In this document: piece by piece, positions 34,034-44,092 of the stretch
Position numbering within the stretch: the first letter of the stretch is position 1
How the letters are laid out: the number at the start of each line of letters is the position of its first letter
Origin: CAITSH01 sp945892985
Lineage (GTDB): Bacteria > Pseudomonadota > Gammaproteobacteria > Burkholderiales > SG8-39
NCBI GenBank assembly: GCA_945892985.1
Contig: CAMDDU010000003.1
Span: 62,001 to 126,000, forward strand
DNA length: 64,000 nucleotides
Reading direction: 5' to 3'
Notes under the pieces: generated by a model
The model's database searches: none
The model's input: only the letters and a program-made list of their open reading frames with translations
Told to the model about the DNA's origin: nothing
Translations under genes and position numbers: made by a program

Positions 34034-34248
34034 TGCGCCTGCTTGGCCCTGCCGTATTCGACTAAATTGTGAGCAGCGTTGGCATGGGCTACGCTATCGA
34101 ACTCAATGATTACCACGCGCTGCAGCATACCGGCTTCATAGACATTATTAGGCATTCCCCATGCATGGAAAAGCAGTCCTTTGCGCGTTCCACCACGCAC
34201 GGACGCAGCCTGCAATTTGTGTCGGGCCAAGGGCGAATGACTGGGCAT
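33997..34248 (-). pseudogene. PrpF/DUF1330 chimeric relic
   Basis: The minus-strand reading of 83 codons joins two unrelated family pieces. LQAASVRGGTRKGLLFHAWG resembles the N-terminus of PrpF-type aconitate isomerases (MRGGTSKGVFF). After it, LQRVVIIEFDSVAHANAAHN and EYGRAKQA resemble the C-terminal half of DUF1330 proteins. Neither is complete. The likeliest cause is a deletion that fused two decayed genes; a real short protein is less likely. Family calls are from remembered motifs only. Confidence 0.45.
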
Positions 34249-34818
34249 TCAGTGAAGGACGCACGATTGGGAGTCCGGTGGAACCATGGTGAGCGCGGGG
34301 CCGTGGGCATGTCGCCGAAGAAGCGGATGGTACCGCGCCGTCCGTGTGCCCCAAAGCCACCTCCCTTCGCGGAGCGCATTCACGGTAACAAAAAGTTGTC
34401 CATGAGGCAGTACACCCCCGCCCGGTACTAACCGGTTCCCCAAAAAAAACATCGCCCGCACCACAGGAATAGCAAAAAGCCCAGCATGGACGGAATGCAC
34501 CCCAATAAGCCCATCGGTGAATATTAAGCCTGTTTCTCAGATGCACGAATAACTCGTTGCCGGCATTGCGCCTTTCTTGCCTGCCCTGGCCGCCCCAATT
34601 GCCCGGCATGCATATGGGCCGGCAGATTATGTGTTGACAGCACATACTTTTTCATCAACAATCATCCGAAGCGTAAAGCTTGGACGCAACACACGTTTTC
34701 TGCGCAGCACATACATTTGCCCATGTCACGCGTCGCAGATCGAAAAGCACAGAGCACTGCCGGCGCCGGACATTGAGGCTTTCAATATCCATATGGTTCG
34801 ATAGGAACGGGAGGGAAC
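34249..34818. other. Non-coding or decayed stretch
   Basis: No convincing gene lies in these 570 bp. Overlapping readings on the minus strand (34249-34500 and 34148-34645) have no domain, biased composition and no ribosome site. With the chimeric relic beside it, the stretch looks like gene debris. Confidence 0.5.
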
Positions 34819-35820
34819 ATGCGTTTTCGTCAAATCGCAGGCGCGTCATTCTTGCGTCGAAAGTTGTGGTCGGCCATAGCGGCCGTCCTGCTCGCTCTGT
34901 CCGGGTCCGTGATGGCGCAAAACTTCCCGTCAAGGCCGGTAAAAATCATTGTGGGATTCGCTCCGGGCGGCGGAAGCGATATTGTGGCCCGGGTACTCGC
35001 GCAAAAGTTAAGTGATGTATGGGGGCAATCGGTGGTGGTGGAAAACAAGACTGGCGCCAGCGGCATCATCGGTGCCGACGCGGTGGCGAAATCCACGCCC
35101 GACGGTTATACGCTTCTTGTCTCTTCAGCGACAAGCACCGCGGTTGCTGCCTCGCTGAATCCCAATCTGCCATATGACGTGTTGAGGGATTTTTCAATCG
35201 TAACGGTTATCGGCACGACCCCGACCGTACTGGTGATCAATCCCGCCCTGGTACCAAAATCGTTTAGTGAGTTCGTCTCGTACGCAAAAGCCAATCCCAA
35301 CAGCACCTTCTTCGGCGGTTCAGGCATTGGCTCCACCGGGCACCTTACGGGGGAACTGTTTAACATGTCCGTCAACATCAAGACCGGTCACGTTCCCTAC
35401 AAAGGGGAACCGCCCGCCCTGACGGACATTATCAGCGGCAATCTGACTTTCATGTTCTCGTCATTGCCGGTGGTATTGCCATTCGTCCGGAACGGCCAAT
35501 TGCGCGGCCTTGCTGTTACCAGCCTGCAACGCTCGCCGGGGGCGCCTGAATTGCCGACAGTGGCCGAATTGGGTTTTCCCGAGATGGAAAGCGTTGCATG
35601 GAACGCACTCTATGCACCCTCCGGAGTACCCAAGCCCGTGATTGCGCGCATTCATTCTGACGTCACGACAATTCTTCAGCTTCCCGACGTCAGGGAACGC
35701 TTCCGGCAGCTCGGAATCGAGGTTGTCGGCAACACGCCCGAGCAGGCAACCGCCTATTTAAGAGCCGAAATCACCAAGTGGGGGAAAGTTATAAGACAGG
35801 CAAATGTACGCATTGACTAG
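34819..35820 (+). CDS. Bug/TctC-family tripartite tricarboxylate receptor (2)
   Basis: A 333-aa periplasmic receptor with a signal peptide ending near GSVMAQ and the mature start NFPSRPVKIIVGFAPGGGSD. VVVENKTGASGIIGADAV and TGHVPYKGEPPALTDIIS are further family marks. GGGAGG precedes the ATG. It sits before the enolase-superfamily gene and may bring that enzyme's carboxylate substrate, but no TctAB permease is present nearby. Confidence 0.9.
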   Translation: MRFRQIAGASFLRRKLWSAIAAVLLALSGSVMAQNFPSRPVKIIVGFAPGGGSDIVARVLAQKLSDVWGQSVVVENKTGASGIIGADAVAKSTPDGYTLLVSSATSTAVAASLNPNLPYDVLRDFSIVTVIGTTPTVLVINPALVPKSFSEFVSYAKANPNSTFFGGSGIGSTGHLTGELFNMSVNIKTGHVPYKGEPPALTDIISGNLTFMFSSLPVVLPFVRNGQLRGLAVTSLQRSPGAPELPTVAELGFPEMESVAWNALYAPSGVPKPVIARIHSDVTTILQLPDVRERFRQLGIEVVGNTPEQATAYLRAEITKWGKVIRQANVRID

Positions 35821-36040
35821 CCGGGCCGCCATGGTCTGTCGGCCCGATCGCGGCAATTGTCGGTGGCGAAGCAGATGAGCCATCTAAAGCCAGCCTGCGA
35901 TCGACGCATGTGCCGCGCGGCAAGACCTCGCCCCGCCTAAATCGCGGAATCAGCCAGACATCAGCAGCAGCCGGTTCTGTGCACGTCTAACAACAAGCAT
36001 CCCCCACGCGCCATCAAGATAGAAGGAAAAGGAAGAATTT

Positions 36041-37159
36041 ATGAGGATTACTGCAGTAGAGGCAATTCCGTTACGCATGCCACTTGCCCACCCCTACGAA
36101 ATTTCGGTGGGTACGCGGCAAGAGGCCTACATCGTGATAGTCGTGATTCGAACCGATGAGGGGGTCGTCGGTTACGGGGACACGTCATCGGTGGACGGTA
36201 TGCCCATCGCTTCAGAGACACAGGCAAGCATAGTTGCAATCGTACGCGACCATTTGTCACCCATGCTTATAGGCGAGAATCCGCTGGAAGTTCCAAAGCT
36301 TATCGACAAAATGAATACCAGCATCTTTGGCAACAACTACGCAAAGGCTGCCATCGACAGTGCCCTCTATGATTGTGCGGGCCAAGCGCTCAATTTGCCG
36401 GTGTATATGCTCCTCGGCGGACGGCGTCGTGACACGGTTCTCTTGTCCGCCGGGGTAGGCGCGCGCGATCCGGCGATGGCCGTCAAGACTGCGGAGGACG
36501 CGCTTGCGGCAGGATATCGTTCCCTGAAGGTCAAGGTCGGGTTCGGCCACAAGCGGGACTTTGAAAATGTCCGCGCGATACGGGATATGGCCGGCCCCGA
36601 TATCCCGATCAGAATTGACGCTAACGCGGGCTGGAGTTTCGTCTCCGCGGTGCAGGCGATACGGCGATTGGAGTCCTGCGACCTCCAGTTGGTCGAGCAG
36701 CCCCTGAAGCGTTATGACTTTGCCGGAATGGCGGCACTTGCAGCCGCCGTGGACGTGCCGATTGCGGCCGACGAGATGGTTGCCTCCCCAGAAGACACGC
36801 AGAACATGATCCGCTTTCAAGCGGCTGAAATGGTGAACATGAAGGTCATGAAGCTCGGAGGCCTGTGCCAGGCACTCCGCGCCACGCATATTCTCGATGC
36901 CTGCGACCTGCAGTATTGGGTGGGGACAATGGGTGAAACCGGAATCGGCGTCGCGGCCAATTTGCACTTCTGTGCTGCGGTCAAGTCGCTTCCGGTTGCG
37001 AATGAAGGTGCCCGGCCCGCGCCGTATTTCCTTGGCGATGACGTGATCGAGCAGCCGTTCGTGGTCAAGGACGGGTGCGTCTCCATTGACCAGATTTCCC
37101 GGCCCGGCCTTGGCATTGAGGTGGATTGGAAACAAATTGCCCGTTATCGAATCGATTAA
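36041..37159 (+). CDS. Mandelate racemase/muconate-lactonizing enzyme-family protein
   Basis: A 372-aa enolase-superfamily enzyme. The capping domain spans residues 1-125. The barrel has the KxK pair (SLKVKVGFGH), the metal ligands in RIDANAGW, VEQPL and AADEMV, and the second Lys in VNMKVMKLGG, the pattern of the MLE subgroup. It ends with MGETGIGVAANLHFCAA. The reaction could be a cycloisomerisation, epimerisation or dehydration of a carboxylate. The ribosome site GGAAG precedes the ATG. It is between two Bug receptors, so all three likely serve one substrate. Confidence 0.87.
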   Translation: MRITAVEAIPLRMPLAHPYEISVGTRQEAYIVIVVIRTDEGVVGYGDTSSVDGMPIASETQASIVAIVRDHLSPMLIGENPLEVPKLIDKMNTSIFGNNYAKAAIDSALYDCAGQALNLPVYMLLGGRRRDTVLLSAGVGARDPAMAVKTAEDALAAGYRSLKVKVGFGHKRDFENVRAIRDMAGPDIPIRIDANAGWSFVSAVQAIRRLESCDLQLVEQPLKRYDFAGMAALAAAVDVPIAADEMVASPEDTQNMIRFQAAEMVNMKVMKLGGLCQALRATHILDACDLQYWVGTMGETGIGVAANLHFCAAVKSLPVANEGARPAPYFLGDDVIEQPFVVKDGCVSIDQISRPGLGIEVDWKQIARYRID

Positions 37160-37297
37160 GAGTGTCTCGTGCCGGGCTTACGGTCGCCAATGCAGGACGG
37201 CCGATGCGCGTCGAATGTATCCGTCGCACCGTAAGACAGACTTGAGGAGACTTTCCTGAACTCGCGTTCGCGTACCAGCTCACCGAAAGGCTTTAAT

Positions 37298-38314
37298 ATG
37301 CATTTGTGTGCACAAAACTTCTGGTTTAGGGGAGTGCTTCGGTCCCGTAGCTATTCGATCCGCCTTCTCGCCTGCACCTTGGCGTTTGCGTTCATCGGCA
37401 CTGCCACAGCCACCGCACAGGAGTATCCAGTGCGCGCTATAAAAATTGTTGTGGCGTCCCCGCCGGGCGGGGGTACTGATATTCTCGGAAGGCTGATTGC
37501 GGAACGACTGGTTGCTAAGTGGGGGCAGCCGGCGTTCGTGGAAAACCGCGGAGGAAACGCGGGAAACATTGGTGCAGAAGCGGTGTCGAAGTCTGCGCCA
37601 GATGGGTACACCATTCTTCTAGTAGCTCAGGGCGCGCTAGTAATCAATAAGAATCTCTACAAAAAGCTTAGCTACGACCCGGAGAGCTTTGTGCCTGTGT
37701 CGCTAGTGGCAGTAACGCCTGCAGTTTTGATACTGAACCCAAAAATGCCTGCACAGAACCTAGGCGAGCTGATTGCTTATGCGAAGATCAATCCAAACAA
37801 GCTAAATTACGCAACTCAGGGCGTGGGCACTTCGGCCCATCTGACGGCAGAACTGTTCAATTCGATGGCGGGCGTGCGCACCGTTCATGTGCCTTATAGA
37901 GGCACAAGCCCTATGCTTGTAGATCTGATAAGCGGTGAAGTGTCGATGACGTTCGGTGAACTTGCGACAGCCGGGCCGTACGTTCGCGCGGGGAAACTGA
38001 AAGTGATAGCAATCGCAAGTGAGACGAGGAGTGCTTTGGCACCAGAACTGCCAACCTTAGCTGAGGTGCTCCCCGGTTTTACTTCAATTACTTGGTGGGG
38101 GATGGTCGCACCTGCGGGTACTCCAGTATCGATAGCGGCAAAACTTTCAGCCGCCGTGACTGAGGCGCTAAAGCATCCTGAGGTGGCTCGGCGACTAAGT
38201 GAGCTGAGTATTGAGGGCATCGGCGGTACTCCACAGGACCTAGTGAATTTTATGCGTCAGGAGCGAACGCTTTGGGGGAAGGTGATTCGCGATACCGGTG
38301 CGAGTGCGGACTAA
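37298..38314 (+). CDS. Bug/TctC-family tripartite tricarboxylate receptor (3)
   Basis: A 338-aa receptor with a long leader; the hydrophobic signal lies at about residues 25-40 and the mature protein starts EYPVRAIKIVVASPPGGGTD. FVENRGGNAGNIGAEAV and VHVPYRGTSPMLVDLIS follow. Codon use here is clearly more AT-rich than in the phn region. It is followed after four bases by the TauD-type gene, so the two are probably cotranscribed. Confidence 0.9.
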   Translation: MHLCAQNFWFRGVLRSRSYSIRLLACTLAFAFIGTATATAQEYPVRAIKIVVASPPGGGTDILGRLIAERLVAKWGQPAFVENRGGNAGNIGAEAVSKSAPDGYTILLVAQGALVINKNLYKKLSYDPESFVPVSLVAVTPAVLILNPKMPAQNLGELIAYAKINPNKLNYATQGVGTSAHLTAELFNSMAGVRTVHVPYRGTSPMLVDLISGEVSMTFGELATAGPYVRAGKLKVIAIASETRSALAPELPTLAEVLPGFTSITWWGMVAPAGTPVSIAAKLSAAVTEALKHPEVARRLSELSIEGIGGTPQDLVNFMRQERTLWGKVIRDTGASAD

Positions 38315-38318
38315 TGCT

Positions 38319-39152
38319 ATGCAGATAAAGCCTATAACCAGTGTGATCGGCGCGGAAGTGATCGGAGTCGATTTGTTGGAGCCGCTGGACGAGCTGATGT
38401 TCAAGCGCATTGAACAAGCTTGGCACGATAATGTAATTCTGCTTTTCCGCGGACAGAATCTCGACGAGAATCAGCAGGCGAGCTTCTGCGCACGCTTCGG
38501 AAAGTTGGTGGCCTCGCTCAACGCAGAGATGTTGAATCGGCCTGGCCAACATCCGGCTGTGATGTATATTTCGAACATCGTTGAGAATGGTAAGTTAATC
38601 GGGGCGCTGCCAGATGGTGAAGTGGTATTCCACTCCGATCAGTGCCACGCTGAGTGCCCGGCAATGGCGACCATGCTCTATGCGCTAGAAATTCCGTTTA
38701 GCGGTGGTGACACTTTATTTGCAAACATGTATGCCGCATACGATTCTCTGCCCCTAGATCTAAAGAATAAATTGAATGGAAGATACGCTGAGAATGTCTA
38801 CGATTACGCCCCAGAGACTATCGCGCGCGGCGGTTCTAGAATTCGAGAAGGTGTGAAGCATTGTGCCCACCCAGTGTTCCGTACCCATCCAGTTACCGGG
38901 AAGAAGGCGCTCTACGTTAATCGTTTGATGACGGACCACATTGTCGGTTTGCCTGAATTCGAGAGTCGCGAAATCCTAGACTTCCTATTCATACATGTCG
39001 AGCAGCCGGAATTTGTGTATTCCCATCACTGGGCAGTCGGTGATTTGATGCTCTGGGACAACCGGTGCAGCCTGCATGCGCGCACTAATTTCGACGCTTC
39101 GGCACGTCGTAAGTTGAGGCGAATTACCGTGCAAGGAGAGCGACCGAGCTAA
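38319..39152 (+). CDS. TauD/TfdA-family 2-oxoglutarate dioxygenase
   Basis: A 277-aa enzyme with the iron facial triad HSD in VVFHSDQCHAECP and the distal His in CSLHARTNFD, and the 2-oxoglutarate Arg in RRKLRRITVQG. Members hydroxylate taurine, 2,4-D, or other acidic substrates. It lies 4 bp after a Bug receptor, which suggests the receptor imports its substrate. No ribosome site is clear; translation may be coupled to the upstream stop. The true substrate is unknown. Confidence 0.85.
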   Translation: MQIKPITSVIGAEVIGVDLLEPLDELMFKRIEQAWHDNVILLFRGQNLDENQQASFCARFGKLVASLNAEMLNRPGQHPAVMYISNIVENGKLIGALPDGEVVFHSDQCHAECPAMATMLYALEIPFSGGDTLFANMYAAYDSLPLDLKNKLNGRYAENVYDYAPETIARGGSRIREGVKHCAHPVFRTHPVTGKKALYVNRLMTDHIVGLPEFESREILDFLFIHVEQPEFVYSHHWAVGDLMLWDNRCSLHARTNFDASARRKLRRITVQGERPS

Positions 39153-39437
39153 GCGCAAGGATTTTCCTTCATATCATGAGGTTAATTGGATCTATTGCTC
39201 CATTTTGTTTCAGATTAATCAGCTAGTTGAGCTGGAACTGTCAGGACTCCAATTGTCGGTTAGCCCAGCGTTGGCGGCGACACCACCTCTGGTCTCGTTC
39301 ACGCCGAACTGCATGCCCTACCCCGCGCTAAATTCCACCAATCCGCCCCCGTTTTTTAAACTCGCTCCATCTGGCGGGCTTTAAACGGTTAATCGAAGCG
39401 CAATATCAACCAATAGATACTAGGACCGGAGCCGAAC

Positions 39438-40625
39438 ATGGACGTTGCACTCAAGGGAATCAAGGTGCTGGACCTAACCAGCTATATAGCAGGTCCGTTT
39501 GCAACCATGTTGCTAGGAGATCTTGGGGCTGAAATACTTAAGATTGAGCAGCCTGGTCAGGGAGACGTGTTCCGCTCCGCCGATAAGAATTCTTCTCTAT
39601 ACAGCCCACTATTCCGTGGATTCAACCGCAACAAACGAAGCATGACCCTCAACCTAGCCTGCGCTGAGGGTAAGGAGATATTCTGGAAATTGCTGAAATC
39701 GGCGGATGTGGTAGTCGAAAATTTCCGTCCCGGCGTGGTCGAACGGTTGGGAATAGACTACGAGAAAGTTAAGGCGAGAAACCCACGTATAGTGTATTGC
39801 TCTATTTCTGCTTTCGGGCAGCAAGGGCCATACAGCGCAAAGCCGGGCTACGACACGATCGGACAGTCGCTAAGCGGCTTGCTAAGCCTGCTGACCAACC
39901 TAGCTGACCCGAAGGGTCCAGGCGCCCCTTTTTCAGATCACTTGGGTGGACTATACGGCTGCTACGGAATACTGGGAGCCTTGATGGCACGCGAGCGTAC
40001 CGGGGTTGGCCAAAGGGTAGAAACATCCTTGCTTGCTGCCACCATGAGCTTTATCGGCTTCAGCATCACCCAGTATCTGGACCTGGGTGCGAAGGAAGTA
40101 CCTAATATGGTCAGCCGCCTTCACCAGGCGCAAATTTACGCCTTCATCTCCCAGGATGGATTACCCTTTGTCGTGCACCTGTCCCACCCGAGGAAATTTT
40201 GGGAGGGCCTTACTCAGACCATCGGTCGCCTAGATCTACGCGAGGATCCTCGCTTCAAGGAAGCGCACTCCCGCGAAGAAAACTACTTTCAACTAGAGGC
40301 CATTCTCAGAGAAATCATTCAAACAAATACACGGGACTACTGGATCGCCAAGTTTGAAGAGAACGACGTGCCTTGTGCTCCGATTAAACGAATTGACGAA
40401 GTACTTGTCGATCCACAGGTCGAGTTCCTGGACCGGCTGGTGAATGTGGAAGGGCCCAATGGAGAAAAGGTTCACTTCGTCAGGAACGGTGTCACATTTA
40501 GCGCAACGCCCACCGTCGAACCACAACGCCCCCCGTCGTTGGGTGAGCACAGCCTGGAAACTCTGAGGGCGATCGGCTACTCCGACTTGGAGATTGAGAA
40601 ACTTCAGTCACAGGGCGTCATATAG
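39438..40625 (+). CDS. CaiB/BaiF-family (class III) CoA-transferase
   Basis: A 395-aa CoA-transferase: KVLDLTSYIAGPFATMLLGD at the N-terminus, then the region NFRPGVVERLGIDYEKVKA and SISAFGQQGPYSAKPGYD. The catalytic Asp is expected in GPGAPFSDHLGGLYG. It activates a carboxylic acid by moving CoA from another thioester. GGAG precedes the ATG. In this context it could load CoA on the acid that the thiolase-like/DUF35 pair later handles. Confidence 0.9.
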   Translation: MDVALKGIKVLDLTSYIAGPFATMLLGDLGAEILKIEQPGQGDVFRSADKNSSLYSPLFRGFNRNKRSMTLNLACAEGKEIFWKLLKSADVVVENFRPGVVERLGIDYEKVKARNPRIVYCSISAFGQQGPYSAKPGYDTIGQSLSGLLSLLTNLADPKGPGAPFSDHLGGLYGCYGILGALMARERTGVGQRVETSLLAATMSFIGFSITQYLDLGAKEVPNMVSRLHQAQIYAFISQDGLPFVVHLSHPRKFWEGLTQTIGRLDLREDPRFKEAHSREENYFQLEAILREIIQTNTRDYWIAKFEENDVPCAPIKRIDEVLVDPQVEFLDRLVNVEGPNGEKVHFVRNGVTFSATPTVEPQRPPSLGEHSLETLRAIGYSDLEIEKLQSQGVI

Positions 40626-41030
40626 GAAGACGTCCACGATAGGTAAATGATCTACCCTTTACCTGAACATCGGTAGCAATTGAAGTGATAGGGTAGATCG
40701 TTGTAGGGAATGTTGCTAACCGCTGCTCTGAGCCAGAAGTACGTTTGTAACAGCTCGGCTGTTGATCAGCAGAAAACACGCTCGCTTCAACTGGTACCGA
40801 TTTAAGGGGCTAGATCACCTTCGATGCTGTACATTTTGAATGGTTCGTTGCATTTGCTTTATCCAACGGTAGATAAGGAGTTTTCGTTTAAATAGATATT
40901 GTTTAGTAGTTCTATTTTTAGTGGCCTTTTTGAAAGTAAGAAATTAATTCTTTGTATTGTTGCTGTCGCTCATAAAAAGTTACAGATCGGGCAGTTCGAT
41001 AGTTCACGATGTTTTTTGGAGGGGGGTACC
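40626..41030. other. Intergenic region with long inverted repeat
   Basis: These 405 bp hold no credible gene. GATCTACCCT at 40649-40658 is inverted as AGGGTAGATC at 40690-40699, a 10-bp perfect stem extended by three more near-pairs, with a 31-base loop. It could be the terminator of the CoA-transferase gene or an operator pair. The rest is AT-rich and should carry the promoter for the ABC transporter. Confidence 0.55.
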
Positions 41031-42125
41031 ATGCAATTAACGAATTTCTTCTTTCGCGGCCTGAAGGCTTTTTCGCTGGTGGCTATTGCCGCAGTCTTGG
41101 GTGGTTCGCCTGTTGCTTATTCGCAGGCAGGGGCAGGAAAGGGCAAACTTGCGGCAATCATTGAGGCCGCATCTAAAGAGAAGGAGGTTGTTTTTCAGGC
41201 ACCTGATCCAGAGACAGGCCTTCCTGCTGCTGACTTCCTGAGAGATATGGCTGCCATAACGGAGCGGCTATACGGTATCAAGGTCAACATTCGAATCGAC
41301 AATTCGTTAAATTTCCCAGCATCTGTCGCGAAGGCGATCACTGAGATACGTTCTGGTGCTGCGCCCAGCTATGACCTTATGTTCCAGAATGCCGTATCCG
41401 GACTTCCTCTTTACGTTAACAAGGCCTATGAGCAGATTCCTTGGTTAGAACTGTTTCCACAACTTACGCCCCAGGATCTAGCTTGGAATGGCATTACGCC
41501 CATCGTAGACACGCAATTCATACTACCGATCTACAACACGCGCCTAGTCAGGCCACAGGACGTGCCCAAATCTTGGGATGATCTGCTCAACCCTAGGTGG
41601 AAGGGAAAGCTTGGGGTGCTGGTTAACTACGAACCTTGGGCGCTCCTTTCGCAGCCTAACGCCTGGGGCGAGGCGAAGACTATGGCTTTCCTAAAGCGTC
41701 TGCTGGAGCAGTCACCGAAGCTTGGCCGGCTCCCCGAGTCCCATGAGCGTGTTCTTTCGGGTGAGACACCTATAGCTTCTTTTGGACAACGTGAGCGGAC
41801 GCTGTACTACAAGGAACAACGTAGCGCCCCAATGGGGGTGGTTGAATCGGCTGACCCGGCGCTGGTGTACGTCTATATCTTCGTGGTCCCTAAGGGAGCA
41901 AAGAATAAGAACGCAGCGATGCTCGTTGCTGCAGCGATGATGTCAAAAGAGGGGCAGGAGCTTCACCAAAAATATCGGAATTCCACATCCATGTTCCGCC
42001 CGGGAACACCTGCAGCTGCTTTTGCAAAGACTCACAAGGTCATTGTCCCGGATCTTGACTTTATTACGAGCAAGGACTACGCGGAGTTGACCAAACGGAT
42101 CAGCAGCATTTTGGCGCAGCGGTAG
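41031..42125 (+). CDS. ABC transporter extracellular solute-binding protein
   Basis: A 364-aa periplasmic protein with a signal peptide (FFFRGLKAFSLVAIAAVLGG, cut near AYSQA). It is of the iron/spermidine/thiamine-type fold: ASKEKEVVFQAPDPETG, LNPRWKGKLGVLVN. The ATG at 41031 follows GGAGGGG and is chosen over an upstream reading from 40899. With the two following genes it makes a complete importer. The ligand is unknown; iron is possible, but the context favours an organic compound. Confidence 0.87.
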   Translation: MQLTNFFFRGLKAFSLVAIAAVLGGSPVAYSQAGAGKGKLAAIIEAASKEKEVVFQAPDPETGLPAADFLRDMAAITERLYGIKVNIRIDNSLNFPASVAKAITEIRSGAAPSYDLMFQNAVSGLPLYVNKAYEQIPWLELFPQLTPQDLAWNGITPIVDTQFILPIYNTRLVRPQDVPKSWDDLLNPRWKGKLGVLVNYEPWALLSQPNAWGEAKTMAFLKRLLEQSPKLGRLPESHERVLSGETPIASFGQRERTLYYKEQRSAPMGVVESADPALVYVYIFVVPKGAKNKNAAMLVAAAMMSKEGQELHQKYRNSTSMFRPGTPAAAFAKTHKVIVPDLDFITSKDYAELTKRISSILAQR

Positions 42126-42366
42126 CAGTGGATGCGGGTTCTCTTTGCGGTGGTATTTAGTCGACTTAGCATCATCTCTTTGTTGATCACTCGCGCTTTC
42201 AAGAGCCTATTTCGTAAGTGCGATCTGTATGTAGGTGTCCTTGAAAAATCCGTGACGTGGGAAATTCTTATGGGCGTGTCTCGGAGCTTAAACAGAATAC
42301 TGATTATGAGATGAATCATCGAGTCATGAAAATTCAATGCTGTTTAATTGAAACGGGACGGATTGG

Positions 42367-44067
42367 ATGAGGGTATCGCGTGCTTTTATGCCGGTTTTGG
42401 GGGTTGCGCTTGTCGGTGTTTTGCTCATTCTGGGCCCACTGTTGGCAACTGCTTGGATCAGTGTCACAAATGGCACTCCTGGCCATGGTGAACTTACCAT
42501 GGAGAATTTCACCAAGGTGGCAACAGATCCGTTCGGTTACAAGGTATTGCTCAATACATTAGTATTTGCCGTAGGAGCTACGGTAATAGCTATAGGCATC
42601 GGTGCGCCTCTTGCCTGGGCCGTAGCCCGTACCGATTTGCCTTTCCGTAAGTCAGTGATCCTATTGCTTGGAATGATTCTGATTGTTCCTGGTTTTCTTC
42701 AGGCAATGGGTTGGGCTTTAATGCTAAGCCCTAACATCGGGATCGTTAATCGTGCGTTGATAGAACTGTTTGAATTAGAGAACGCACCGTTTAACATCTA
42801 CAGTCTCGCCGGAATGACCTTTGCGGAAGGCCTAAGCCTTGTGCCCCCGGCTTATTTCATCATCTCTGCCGTATTCGCCGGGATGGATGGCAGCTTAGAG
42901 GAGGCGGCATATATGAGCGGGGCAGGTAAGTTTCGCACTTTTTTTCGAGTGAACTTACCTCTCGCTTGGCCGGCCATCGTTGCGGCAGCCATTTACGTAT
43001 TTGTACTGGCATTCGCGGTGTTCGAAGTACCAATGGTGCTTGGGTTTCCGGATCGGATATTTGTTTTCAGCACTATGCTCTATTTTCTAGTTCATTTGCA
43101 AAGTGCGGGTTTGCCAGAGTACGGTATTGCGGCATCTTATGGGGCGGTAGTGATGATAGCTAGCTTGGTGATGGCTGTTTATTACTCCCGCCTTATCCGC
43201 AACAGTAGGAAATACGCGACGATAACGGGCAAGGGGCGGCGCAGTAAATTGTTGTCGCTAGGTAAGTGGAGGCCTTTCGCCGTTATGCTTGTGGTGCTCT
43301 ACTTTCTGTTGGCGTTGGGCCTACCCTTACTTGTTCTGATTTATTATTCTTTGTTGCCGTTCTTTCAGCTTCCTTCCATGGAAGCGCTAGGCTCGATGAC
43401 ATTGCAGAACTACGTCAACATTTACACTCGTCAGGGATTTCGGCCGCTGCTGAATACTGGTATTCTCGTGGCTGTCGTGCCTGTGGTGGTTGTATTTATT
43501 TCTGGCGCGATATCGTGGGTTGTGGTGCGTTCCCGCATTCGCGGTCGGTCGATAATTGACAACATCGCCTTCTTGCCGATCGCGGTTCCTCGGATCGTCC
43601 TTGCAGTGTCTATCCTTTATCTTGCTCTGGCGATGCGTGAGTTCCTTCCTATCTATGGCACGCTAATGGTCGTTGCCATCGCGCATGTCATTGCTTTTAT
43701 GAGCTTTGCTACACGCACGCTAAATGGGGCGATGCTCCAAATTCACCCTGATCTTGAGGATTCGGGGCGTCTGAGTGGAGCGTCTCTCTCGCGTGTCCTC
43801 AGAAAGATCACGGGCCCGTTGCTAAAGCCAGCGCTGTTTTCTGCCTGGTTTTGGGTGATGCTATTGTCGTTCCGCGAGGTAACTATGGCGGTAATTCTTA
43901 CTTCGGTGGATAGCGTTGTGCTCCCTGTGCAGATATGGAACCTCTGGAATACTGGATCGACGCACCAGGCGGCGGCTGGGGCGGTGGTCCTCGCGGTAAT
44001 CGCGTTGGCTTTGATGCTCATGATGCGGCGCCTTACTGAGCGTGTGTTTGCCCCTGGTGGGCATTGA
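42367..44067 (+). CDS. ABC transporter permease, two-module (FbpB-like)
   Basis: A 566-aa membrane protein made of two permease modules, each of about six helices. The ATPase-contact loops are seen as EAAYMSGAGKFRTFFRVNLP in the first half and DSGRLSGASLSRVLRKITGP in the second. This fused form is typical of ferric-iron and related importers. A 241-bp gap separates it from the binding protein gene. It ends 25 bp before the start of the longest ATPase reading. Confidence 0.88.
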   Translation: MRVSRAFMPVLGVALVGVLLILGPLLATAWISVTNGTPGHGELTMENFTKVATDPFGYKVLLNTLVFAVGATVIAIGIGAPLAWAVARTDLPFRKSVILLLGMILIVPGFLQAMGWALMLSPNIGIVNRALIELFELENAPFNIYSLAGMTFAEGLSLVPPAYFIISAVFAGMDGSLEEAAYMSGAGKFRTFFRVNLPLAWPAIVAAAIYVFVLAFAVFEVPMVLGFPDRIFVFSTMLYFLVHLQSAGLPEYGIAASYGAVVMIASLVMAVYYSRLIRNSRKYATITGKGRRSKLLSLGKWRPFAVMLVVLYFLLALGLPLLVLIYYSLLPFFQLPSMEALGSMTLQNYVNIYTRQGFRPLLNTGILVAVVPVVVVFISGAISWVVVRSRIRGRSIIDNIAFLPIAVPRIVLAVSILYLALAMREFLPIYGTLMVVAIAHVIAFMSFATRTLNGAMLQIHPDLEDSGRLSGASLSRVLRKITGPLLKPALFSAWFWVMLLSFREVTMAVILTSVDSVVLPVQIWNLWNTGSTHQAAAGAVVLAVIALALMLMMRRLTERVFAPGGH

Positions 44068-44092
44068 CGTAACGGGGAATCCGGACTGGAAT

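Noticed and set aside
36257..37135. 292-codon minus-strand open frame
   Set aside because: Antisense of the enolase-superfamily gene, no domain seen.
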